Part shown: positions 1-9,814 of the stretch, in pieces
Layout of the letters: each line of letters opens with the position of its first letter
How positions within the stretch are numbered: position 1 is the first letter of the stretch
The notes under the pieces: model-generated
Told to the model about the DNA's origin: nothing
Database searches by the model: none
The model's input: only the letters and a program-made list of their open reading frames with translations
Origin: Stomorhina lunata
Lineage: Eukaryota > Arthropoda > Insecta > Diptera > Rhiniidae
Direction: 5' to 3'
Length of the DNA: 64,000 nt
NCBI GenBank assembly: GCA_933228675.1
Contig: OW121740.1
Span: 37,922,992 to 37,986,991 of the forward strand
Translations under genes and position numbers: made by a program

Positions 1-430
1 CCTCTTTACTATTTATACCCTCTATCGGGCATAGTTTCAAAAAAGTACCAAACACCTATTAGCTTATTTTATGACTTTTGTTATGGCAGAGGAACTTTGT
101 ATACGTATTTCTATTAAAATGTGTTACAATGGGGGGGGGATGGGGTTCAATATTTGCGAAAATAGCGTTACGTAATATGTGAAACAGCGTTACGTAATAT
201 GAGAACATATTTTGTGCAAAGTAAGTACCAAAGAAACCACTTAGATACTTTCAAATATTGAACTATAAAGTTAATAAAACCAAATTTAGTCCAAAGATTT
301 TGCCAACAATATCAGCTAGAGTAACAATTTTTTTCGAATTTGGTCCACGTTTTAAATTAGCTGCACCTTCGTATATAAATATGTGTGATATGTTTCTAAA
401 TTTAATTTAAAATTTGATGGAGGGTATATA
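1..430 (-). repeat. Fragment of a dispersed non-coding repeat
   Basis: The first ~75 bases are a diverged reverse complement of 45400-45465: both contain the string ACTTTTTTGAAAC (or its complement) next to a GGTGTTTGGTACT-like stretch. The right part (about 415-455) has the GGGTATATAAGATTCGGC string, which I recall from fly dispersed repeats (memory only). No coding potential is seen. The outer limits are uncertain because the window starts inside the repeat. Confidence 0.55.
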
Positions 431-1763
431 AGATTCGGCACGGCAAAATATAACACAAAATATAAATATAACCAAAAGAGACCTGAATTCATATTTAAGG
501 CTCATATTCAGATATTTTTAACCTCACTTTAATGATGACGTGAAAAGGTTAAAATAGGCCTTTTTATAAGATAATTTCTTAGTTGAAGTCGAACCTTCTG
601 CCGTGTCATTTTTTTTAATTCGAGAACAAGAAATAGTCCTTTGGGGTTTAATATGGAAATTATGGTGGATAAGAGGCCAGTATGTTTCCCAATTCATTGA
701 TTTTTCTGTTCACCTTTGCCCTTTCTTGGCCAAATACGGACGGTTTTTTTTGTACTTCCTCATTCCTCACAATAGGTTGGTATATTAGCACTTTCACATT
801 GATGGTTTTACTGTTTTAAAGAATGTCAATATGAATTATACAGTGCATCGGAAAAAATGGTCATCATGGCTGATAAAACTACCTTTGCCTTCATTGGCGC
901 CGATTTGGCCTTCGGTGTGTTGCGGCAAGTCCATGTTTAGTCCACTGTTACAAAAGTCCAAGCATTTAACCCATATCATCCTGCTGTTCTAAAACTGATT
1001 TTTGGTTTTCGATATATACATTTTATAAGGATGGTTTGAATATAACGTCTTATAATTTTTATCGAAATTTGACGACCGGAAGGTTGCTTGGGAAGATATG
1101 GGTTAAGTAAAATTGGTTAACGGTTGCGTTTGTAGCTGATTGTAAGCTCATACCCAAGTTCTTATTCGAAATTTAAACCTCTGAGCAATAATCCCCATTT
1201 TAATCATGAAATTTTTTTTTGTTACTCAAACTCATTCAGAGAAAAAGTCTGTATAGTTTTGAGTAAGAGCTCAAATGAAATTACTCTCTCAGGTTAGTAA
1301 AGACTCAAACCAAAACAGAGTACGAAAACACTAGTGGGAAAGTTTTGGGTAACTTCGGATTGGTTTGGGTAGTTTCGTTATAATACGGTAAAACAACTTA
1401 TATTATTAGTTTTATTATTATCCTAATATAAACATTTTAAAATTTTAAAAATTTCATATCTCTTTTATAGATTAGTCATATAAACTAAAATATATCATGT
1501 CACTATTGTACGGGCATCATTATCGAGGAAGTGGTTAGGTTTTGTTATTATATTTTTGATATTGTTTATATTTATAATTTTCATTATTTATGATTTGTTT
1601 ATAAAACTAATTTTAAATTTTTGTTCAATTTAAACTATTTTTAAATATTTTCTAAGGCAACTTTGTATCGAAAATCTATTTTTAATATTTGTTTATTGAA
1701 GGCTGAGAATGAAAAAAAAAAATTTGCAAAATAGTCATATGACTTTACTATATCCGAAAACTA
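431..1763. other. AT-rich non-coding stretch
   Basis: No gene is recognised. The 61-codon open frame at 603-788 has no recognisable domain and is what chance gives in such DNA. The right end is the TA target dinucleotide (1762-1763) of the mariner copy that follows. Confidence 0.5.
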
Positions 1764-3055
1764 TCGGGTGGTTAAATTTCAAGGGCCGATATTGATTTTG
1801 AATAAAACACAAACTATTTGGAAAATTATTGTAATTTTATGTTATTATGATATATTGGTATTACTCAATTATGTATGGAACAAAATATCGGTAAAATGGA
1901 CGCCGCGACCACGGCGGCACATCTCCATCCGATGGTCCAAATTTTCGATGACCCTGAGGCATAATGGAGGTTCTATTCCGTTAATGTGCCGAATTATCTC
2001 GTCATTTAGCTCTTGAATTGTTGCTAGCTTATCGAAGTACACCTTTTCTTTCAAATAACCCTAAAGAAAAAAGTCCAACGGTGTCAAATCACATGATCTT
2101 GGCGGCCAATTGGCATCGCCATTACGTGAGATAACACGGCCATTGAATTTGTTGCGCAAAAGAGCCGTTGTTTCGTTAGCTGTGTGGCATGTGGCACCGT
2201 CCTGCTGAAACCACATATCGTCCACATCCATATCTTCCGATTCGGGCCATAAAAAGTTCGTTATCATCTCACGATAGCGAACACCATTCACAGTAACTGC
2301 CTGACCGGCCTCATTTTGGAAAAAATACGGCCCGATGATGCCGCCAGCCCATAAACCGCACCAAACAGTCACTCCTTGTGAGTGGATTGGTTTTTCGACA
2401 GTCACTCTTGGATTCGCCCAAATGCGGCAATTCTGTTTATTGACGAATCCACTGAGGTGAAAACTTGCCTCATCACTGAAGATGATTTCTTCGAAAATTG
2501 ATCATCCACTGTAGCCATTTCTTGCCACCATTCTGCCAATTTACGACGTTTGGAATGGTCAAGAGGCTTTAGTTCTTGAGCCAATTGCACCTTGTAAGCG
2601 TGTAAATGCAAGTCTTTATGCATAATGTTCATCAACGACAAGCGTGAGAGGTGCAATTGTTGGGCACGAAGACGAGGTGGACGGCTCTTCAGCCACACCA
2701 TCTCGCATAGCAGCAATATTTTCTGCAGTACGAGCTGTACGAGCATGCACTGGTGTTCTCACATCTTCTACAGACCCGGTTTGCTCGAATTTTTCCACGA
2801 TTTTTGCGATTGCACGCACATTTGGACGATCAAATTGACCAAAAAAATCACGAAGTACACGATATGCATTTTGATTTAAATGCCCATTTTCATAATAAGT
2901 CTGGATAACTTTAACACGTTGTTGGATTGTGTATCTCTCCATGGTTCAAATTGAGTAAGTCTGAAATAGAGAAATGTCAAATAAAATTTGGAAAAAAACT
3001 TGGCGTTTAGGTGTGGTTCACATTCAACATCGGCCCTTACAATTTAACCACCCTT
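1764..3055 (-). mobile_element. Decayed DD41D mariner (Tc1/mariner superfamily)
   Basis: The element is 1292 bp and flanked by TA on both sides (1762-1763 and 3056-3057). Its ends are imperfect terminal inverted repeats of about 30 bp that share GGGTGGTTAAATT followed by AAGGGCCGAT. The transposase reads on the minus strand and is broken (separate entry). Size, TA target and inverted ends fit a cut-and-paste mariner. The spacing of 41 residues between the second and third catalytic Asp places it in the DD41D (rosa-like) group. A truncated copy of the same family lies at 39006-39325, and a distinct intact relative at 31628-32932. Confidence 0.9.
1869..2942 (-). pseudogene. Mariner transposase, DD41D type, frameshifted
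   Basis: The reading begins MERYTIQQRVKVIQTYYENG (ATG at 2942) with an N-terminal helix-turn-helix region. It continues in a second frame around 2402-2746, a third around 2061-2405, and ends in 1869-2054. Visible transposase motifs are IFSDEASF (first Asp, spanning a frame change), VTVWCGLWAGGIIGPYFF, MWFQQDGATCHTA (second Asp) and SCDLTPLDFFL (third Asp, 41 residues between). At least three frame breaks separate these pieces, and the last lies directly after LDFFL, so no full-length enzyme can be made. In life the protein would bind the inverted ends and catalyse excision and reinsertion at TA. Confidence 0.88.
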
Positions 3056-3057
3056 TA

Positions 3058-4044
3058 CTACTAAGATATTCATTTGCCTTAAAACACACTTCGTTTATGC
3101 TAAAATTAAGAGAAGTTATAACTGAAAAATATTTTGTGTTTATGTTGAGATGATCATCTTCGCTTTGTGTTGATATTTGTAGAGACACTATAATTCGTAT
3201 TTATTTTGTCTCCAAATTAGATATAATGCATGATTTTCAATTTGTATGATGATGTCCTAACCAATCGTCAAAAACCCTATAAACTATTTCAGTTTAACAA
3301 GATTATCCAATCTTCTAGTTTATCCATTAGTATTTTCCATAGATAGGAGTTATAATATTTTTTTTGTAAAATTTCCTTTTTTTGTCTTTAACTTATAAAA
3401 AAAAACTTAATTATTTGTCTTCTTACCAGTCAGTAGCAAATATTTAATGAAGTTTAATGAATATATAATATAATAATGACATTAACGACCCACTTACACT
3501 TGAATAGTTAATAATAAAGACAACAACAAAAACAAGAACAACAACAATAAACAGGATAAATACCAAAGTACTAAAAATATTTATACATATTTAGTACCAA
3601 TTTTATATTTACATGAAAAAAAAGAGATACAATAACGCCAACATCCAACAGCCAAGCAGCAACAAGTATCTGGAAACTGATTAATAAAAAAAAATTGTAA
3701 TACGTATTTTATAGATACATACACACATGAATACTAGAGAATAATTACGACATTTAAATTAGGGATGATTAACAGGAGTTTTATTAGAGTCATATTTCTA
3801 ATAGAGTTTTATTAATAATTAGGTTTTTTTACGAAATGTTGCAGTAAATCTTATGCATATACTCATATATTGGGTGGGTCATCTATCGGTTTGAATTTAC
3901 ACTTTCTGTTAGTTTGAATGTGGCAATACTTATGACATTTTTATCTGACAACAATTTCCTTAACAAAATGAATCGATTTAAATTATGGAGTTTTTAATTT
4001 TTTTTTCCCAAAACACAGATAATTGGTCGGAAATTGCAAATTGC
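3058..4044. other. AT-rich non-coding stretch
   Basis: No coding region, RNA gene or long repeat is seen. An AACAACAAAAACAAGAACAA-like simple-sequence run occurs near 3520-3550. Confidence 0.5.
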
Positions 4045-4223
4045 TATATATATCGATGTTCACGGCTCTGTAAGGGCTACATACTTCTCTTTGATAATTT
4101 TTTACTACCACATCAATTTCTAGTCATAATTTCTCGATTCGAATCGAGTAAAAATCTAGTTATTAGTAAAAAACTATCAAAGAGAGAAATGTAGCTCTTA
4201 TAGAGCCGCGAAAACCGATATAT
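4045..4223. repeat. Large imperfect palindrome (foldback)
   Basis: The two halves of this ~180 bp stretch are diverged reverse complements. The left arm runs from TATATATCG through CGGCTCTGTAAGGGCTACAT and CTCTTTGATAA; the right arm mirrors these as ATGTAGCTCTTATAGAGCCG and CGATATATA. The centre is a perfect 16-bp palindrome, CTCGATTCGAATCGAG, at 4133-4148. There is a gap of about ten bases in one arm. It could be a foldback-type or MITE remnant. No protein is encoded. Confidence 0.75.
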
Positions 4224-5689
4224 AAAAAAGTTATGATCGGACTTCAAATGAACAAAATACTAAAAGGGCGGTATTTGTAGGCGTGGTAAAAAAATAAAAA
4301 AAAACATTTTTAGAATTGTTTTAACATTATCTTTAATCCTAGGGGGTGACCACTCTACTGCACCTATTACGAGTGACTGTTTGATGCTGCTTTTAAAGCG
4401 AAGACATCTTTGAACTATATATCATTGAAAATTAATTACATATTTTGAAGAAATTTTCGATAATTTTATGTTTAAAGCAAGTTTTTCATAAACTTCGTAT
4501 TATGGGAAATTTTCGATAAATCTCATGTTTTAGAATATTTTTGATAAATTTCATATTTTAGAAATTTTTTTTATACATTTTATATTATGGAAAGTTTTTA
4601 ATAAAATTCATATTTCAGAAAATTTTTGATAATTTTTTTTTAATTTTTGATAAATTTCATATTATGGAAAATTTTCTATAAATCTCATATTTTTAAAAAT
4701 TTTTGATAAATTTTTCATATTTTAACAAATTATTGATAAATTTCATATTATTGGAAATTCTCGGTAAATATCAAATTTTAGAAAATTTTTGATAAATTTT
4801 ATATTTATGAAAATTTTTGATAAATTTCATATTTTAGAAAATTTTTTTAAAAATTTTATATTATGGGAAATTTCTTATGAAATTGATATTTCAGAAAATA
4901 TTTGATAAATTTTTCTTTTTTGAAAATTTTTAATAAATTTCATTTTATGGGAAATTCTCGATAAATTTTCGACAATTTTATGTTCAAAGTAAGTTTTTCA
5001 TAAATTTCATATAATGTGAAAATTTTAAATAAATCTCATGTTTTAGAAAATTTTTGATAAATTACAAATTTTAGAAAGTTTTCGATAAATTTCATATTAT
5101 GGGAAATTTCTTGATAAATTTTATATTTAAGAAAATTTTTGATAAATTGTATATTCTTTAAAATTTTTGGTAATTTTCATATTTTGTAAAATTTTCGACA
5201 AATTTTATATTATATCAAATTTGTGATAAATTTCATATTATGGGAATTTTTTAATAAATTTCATATTTTAGAAGATTTTTGATAAATTTCATATTATGGG
5301 AATTTTTGATAAATTTCATATTATGGGAATTTTTCTATAAATTTCATATTTTAGAAAATTTTTGATATATTTTACATTATGGGAAATTTTTAATAAATTT
5401 TATATTTTAGAAAATTTTTGATAAATTTTATATTTCAGAAAATTTTTGATAAATTTTATATTTCAGAAAACTTTTGATAAATTTTATATTTCAGAAAATT
5501 TTTGATAAATTTCATATTATGGGAAATTTTCGAAAAAATTTAAATTTCAGAAAATTTTTTATGAAATTTATCGAAAATTTCCCATAATAGGAATTTTATG
5601 GGAAATTTTCGATAAATTTCATAATTTAGAAAATTATTGATAAATTTCATATTTAAAGTAAATGTCGATAAATTTCATAAATGAAACTC

Positions 5690-5940
5690 AAAAATGTTTG
5701 TCTTTACATTTTCCTTCAATTTACGAACATAATTCGCAATGACTGTGTTTGAAAAAATAGGTAACAATTCGATCTGTCTCCTGAAGATGATCGCCAAACC
5801 AACCATCGAAATGCGTCTAGGAATTGGTTGTCCCCACAAACATTTTTTGGAATTTAACCATAAATTGTCTATTACATCAATAAATAAATGTAATAGACTG
5901 GGATCAAGTGCTAATAATTTTTCTTTTTTAAAAAATTGAA
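5690..5940 (+). repeat. Ribozyme-bearing module, copy 1
   Basis: This is a non-array sequence of about 250 bp inside the F4 array, closely similar to 6600-6905 and 43605-43860. Shared landmarks in order are a TTCGATCTGTCT string, a hammerhead-like core, a TTGTCCCCACAAACATTTTT string, and a hairpin TCTATTACATC / AATGTAATAGA followed by CTGGGATCAAG. Compared with copy 2, about 15 bases just before the core are missing. Confidence 0.75.
5774..5824 (+). ncRNA. Hammerhead-like motif, copy 1 (decayed)
   Basis: CTGAAGA (5781-5787) matches the CUGANGA core. It is followed by one extra T, then stem II GATCG (5789-5793) against CCATC (5803-5807) with one C/C mismatch, then GAAA (5808-5811), TGCGT and the cleavage triplet GTC ending at 5817. 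The first base of stem I after the cleavage point is T rather than G, and stem I pairs poorly, so cleavage is unlikely. It is recognised mainly by homology to copies 2 and 3. Confidence 0.5.
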
Positions 5941-6599
5941 TATTTAAAGAAATTTTATGGGAAAATTTCGATAAATCTCGTATTTTAGAAAATTTTTGAT
6001 AAATTTTATATTTTAACCAATTTTTGAAATTCGTTAAAATTTGAAATTTGTCGATAAATTTCATATTTTAGAAAATTTTTGATAAATTTTATATTTAAGA
6101 AAATTTTTGATAAATTTCATATTTTCTAAAAATTTCGATAAATCTGATATTTTAAAAAATTTTTGAAAAATTTCATATTATGGGAAATTTTCGATTAATT
6201 TCATATTTTAGAAAAATTTTGATAAATTTTATATTATGAAAATTTTTTGTAAATTTCATGTTTTGGAAAATTGTTGACAAAATTTTACATTATGGAAAAT
6301 TTTTAATAAATTTATTATTGTAGAAAATTTTTAATAAATTTTATATTAAAGAAAATTTTTGATAAATTTCATATTAAGGAAATTTTTAAAAAATTTCAGA
6401 TTTCAGAAAATTTTCGAAAAATTTTATGTTTCAGAAAATTTTTGATGAATTTGATATGATGGGAAATTTTCGATAAATTTTAAATTTCAGAAAATTTTTA
6501 ATCAAATTCATATTATGGGAAATTTTCGATGAATTTCATAATTTAGGAAAATATTGATAAATTTCATATTTAAAGTAAATGTCAATAAATTCCATTAAT

Positions 6600-6905
6600 T
6601 AAACTGAACAATTTTTGTGTTTGCTTTTACCTTTAATTTACGTAATGATTGTGTTTGTAAAAGAGGTAATAATTCGATCTGTCTAAAAGTTGGATACTCC
6701 TTCTGAGGATGATGGCCCAACCAACCATCGAAACGCGTCGAGGAATTGGTTGTCCCCACAAACATTTTTTTGGAATTTAAGAATAAATTGTCTATTACAT
6801 TAATAAATAAATGTAATAGACTGGGATCTTCTGTTATCCTTGACTCCCAGTGGAGCATAGGACCCCAATAGACTGGGATCAAGTGCGAATAATTTTTCTT
6901 TTTTT
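6600..6905 (+). repeat. Ribozyme-bearing module, copy 2
   Basis: Second copy of the module, with the same order of landmarks as copy 1. The distal hairpin is a perfect 11-bp stem, TCTATTACATT / AATGTAATAGA, with an 8-base loop. Unlike the other copies it has about 52 extra bases near 6827-6880, bounded on both sides by AATAGACTGGGATC-like sequence, as if a short segment had been inserted or duplicated there. Confidence 0.75.
6696..6747 (+). ncRNA. Hammerhead ribozyme-like motif, copy 2
   Basis: The core CTGAGGA (6703-6709) fits CUGANGA. One extra T (6710) precedes stem II GATGG (6711-6715), loop CCCAACCAA, and CCATC (6725-6729), which are fully paired. GAAA follows at 6730-6733, then CGCGT and the predicted cleavage after C6739 (triplet GTC). 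Stem I is TCCTT (6698-6702) with GAGGA (6740-6744), closed by one G-U pair. Stem III is only the self-complementary ACGCGT without a loop, so it would form between two molecules. The extra base before stem II may weaken it. Confidence 0.6.
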
Positions 6906-7800
6906 AATAAATTGAATATTTAAAAAAATTTTAGATAAATTTTTATTAAATACATTTTTATATAAAAGGGACATATGTACCAATAAATTTAATATTTTAG
7001 AAATATTAAAATTTCCAAAATATGAAGTTTATCATAGTTTGGAAATTTTTTATAAATTTCGTATTTTGGAAACTTTTAATAAATTTCATATTTAAAGAAA
7101 ATGCCGATAAATTTTATATTTAAGAAAATGTTTGAAAAATTTCCTATTTTGGCAAGTTTTTGATAAACTACATATTACGGGTAATTTTTAAAAAATTTCA
7201 AATTTAGAAGAAATTGTCAAGAAATTTCATAATGATGGAAATTTTTTACAAATTTTTTATTATGCAAAATTTTCAATAAATTTTATATTTAGATAAATTG
7301 TTTATAAATCATGTATAATTAGAAATTCTCGAAAAATTTCGTATTTAAAAGAAATTTTTGATAAATTTTATTTTGAAACGAAATGTGGATAAAGTTCATG
7401 TTTAAAAATATTATCGATAAATTTCATAATTAAAGTGAATTGTCGGGAAATATAATTGATGGAAATTTTTCATAATTTCCATAATTGATGGAAATTTTTC
7501 ATAAATTTCATAATTGATGGAAATTTTTTAAAATTTTCGTAATTGATGGAAATTTTTCATAATTTTTATATATATAGAAAATTTTTCTTAATTTTTTTTT
7601 AAAAATAAATAAGAATAAATTTTTTATTTATAAGAAATTTTTAAGAAATATAATTTAAGAAATTTTTGTCAAAATTTATTATTTATAGAAGTTTTTGAAA
7701 AATTACATATTTTTAGAAAATTATCATTAAATATGATATTTAAAGGATAGTTTTGAACAATTTTGTTCTTAAAAATATTTTTCAAAAAAATTTTTATTTT

Positions 7801-8160
7801 TTAAATACTAGATGTACCCTTGTAGCGTTACTACGCCACCAACTAAAATACATTTTTAGGAAAGGCATTTCACAAATATCTAATTAATTTTGAATCATTT
7901 TATTGATTTGAATGAATAGTTTACTATTCAATTAATTTTGCCATCCGGCGAAAATTAGTCCCACTAACTTAGAAACCTTCGTCGACTCATGCACAAGAAA
8001 TTTGTTATCAAATGCAAGGTTTAGGATTTATTTAACTTTGAGTAATTTTATGTGGCGCCACCTGTCGGAAATTGGTTGTACCATATCAGAAACCTACAAC
8101 AAGATGATAAGATGATCAAATGTATAGTTTACTATTTGCCTGCATAGAGTTTATGCAATA
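7801..8160 (-). repeat. Dispersed repeat fragment, inverted relative to 45.8-46.5 kb
   Basis: The strings GTGGCGCCACCTGTCGGAAA and CCTTCGTCGACTCATGC are reverse complements of the recurring strings in the 132-bp tandem repeat at 45837-46345. About one and a half diverged units are present. There is no coding content. Confidence 0.65.
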
Positions 8161-8210
8161 TATGGAAACTATATTATACAATGTGGAAAATAAAAAAAAA
8201 ATAAAATAAA

Positions 8211-8273
8211 GTTTATAAAATCTATGGAAATTTTTCATATTTAATATTAAAAATTTCCATAGATTTTATAAAC
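8211..8273. repeat. Perfect 25-bp inverted repeat with 13-base loop
   Basis: The left arm (8211-8235, beginning GTTTATAAAATCTATGG) and right arm (8249-8273, ending CCATAGATTTTATAAAC) are exact reverse complements. The loop is CATATTTAATATT. A transcript of either strand would fold into a 63-nt hairpin. Expression is unknown. Confidence 0.85.
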
Positions 8274-9814
8274 TCCAAAAATAAATGCTAATTAACTTAA
8301 AAAATGTGATAAATCAAAAACGGCACGGCCGATATTTGGCGAACTTTACATAAACCATTAATTAAATAATTCAAACAAAGCCTAAATATTTGTTTTGAAT
8401 AGGTTATTATCCCGTTCTTGTGTTATAAAACTACGACGAAAAGTGGCAATAATTTTTACATATTAAAAAAATTTGAAACTTTTATATTTATCAGAATTTT
8501 CAAAAATTATTTAAAGATTTTCGATTAACTCTATATATCTAAAATTTGTAATAAATTTCATTTTCATAGATTTTTTTTTTTTAAATTTGAAAATTTAATA
8601 TTTTCAAAATTTTTTTAAAAATTTTAATTTTTACGGAAAATTTTCGATAAATTTCATATTCTAAATTTTTATTGTTGATAAATTTCTTATATATACAATT
8701 TTATTTATATCTGATTTTAGTTGTTTTTGCTTCAAAAATAGGCGTTTGTTTGGCGTTTTGTTTATTTATTGTAGAAGTAGGTTGATTCTTCAACCAGGAC
8801 TCCTTTGATTCCAAAATGTGTCGGTTGTATTTGTATCCAATATTTTTTGTTGTTTGTTTTTTTTTTGTCGTCATTGTTGTTGGGTTTTTGTATTTGACTT
8901 TAAAAGTGCATGTTTTAGATGTCAAAACAACATTGTCAACAAGTGGGTCGTTGTTATTCGGATACCCAGCGGGAAAAATATATGAGTTTAAGATCTGATA
9001 ACAGCAATGACAAAAGCTGAAAGAGGACAATTTTCTTGGGTTCGCAATTCGTTTCTTTATTATAAATTATATCGTTAATTGTCTATTTATTTGATTTTTG
9101 CTTTTTGAATTGCTAAAAATCTTGAAGTTAAACATTTCCGGAAGGCCTTCAAAATAAGATGTTATGAATAATATATTGAAAATTTTACTTAAAAAAAGAT
9201 TTATAAATAATATTTATATAATTTTTTTATAAAAGAAATTTTTTAAAACATAGCATACATAAATATATATTACCATATATCCCAAACAAACTAAAAGGCC
9301 TTCTTAAAGAAGTTTAATTGTAAGGTGTATTCCTTGTTTTAGAAAGAAACAAGTTTCAAGAGTGATTCTGCATAGACTATTATTGTTGTAAAAATATTAA
9401 AATAATACTTTTCATTTAGTACAACAACTTTGCTTTTTCTTCTAAACAACAGAGCTTCCTCAATTTCCCCCTGGGTTCTTTGTGCTTGGAAGTGCATAAG
9501 TACTTTTTTCTTTGTGTAAGTGAACAAGTGAGTGAATGTGAAGGTTTTTGTACTTTTTTTTTTAATTTAAAATGTACTTGTACATTTTACTTGTTATTGT
9601 TATATTTTTTATTTTTATATAAATATTATTTACAATTTCATATGCATGCAGGTATTTTATTTATGTAGTTTTTAAATTTTTTTGCTTGTAATTTTTCGAG
9701 GTCAGGCGAGGAAAGTCCTTTTAAATTTTAGAATTTTTTTTTGTGAAAATATTGAAAATTTACTCAAGGCTTTTTAATGAAAAGCTTCTTTCGTGGCCAG
9801 GAGAGAAATTTCCT
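8274..9814. other. AT-rich non-coding stretch
   Basis: No gene is recognised. A 109-codon minus-strand open frame (8701-9030) and several shorter ones have no domain and biased, low-complexity content. The right end grades into the array that follows. Confidence 0.45.

Larger units (their letters stand above)
4440..7800 (-). repeat. Array of 27-28 bp AT-rich units (family F4, minus orientation)
   Basis: Degenerate tandem units alternate GATAAATTTCATATT with GAAAATTTTT. Spacing between successive GATAAATTT strings is mostly 27-28 bp. It is the reverse-complement orientation of the array at 9815-12290. Many units are diverged (GGG inserts, shifts), so it looks older than the 13.9-14.7 kb and 49.7-52.8 kb arrays. 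Two non-array modules with ribozyme-like motifs interrupt it (5690-5940 and 6600-6905). Apparent open frames here are repeat translation, not genes. Confidence 0.85.

Noticed and set aside
5675..6064. 129-codon minus-strand frame across ribozyme module copy 1
   Set aside because: It spans array units and the module, and the corresponding frame in copy 2 differs in phase and ends. It is more simply a by-product of the module sequence.
8701..9030. 109-codon minus-strand frame as a gene
   Set aside because: It has a Thr/Lys/Asn-rich composition, no domain, no supporting splice or neighbour context, and an overlapping plus-strand frame of similar quality.
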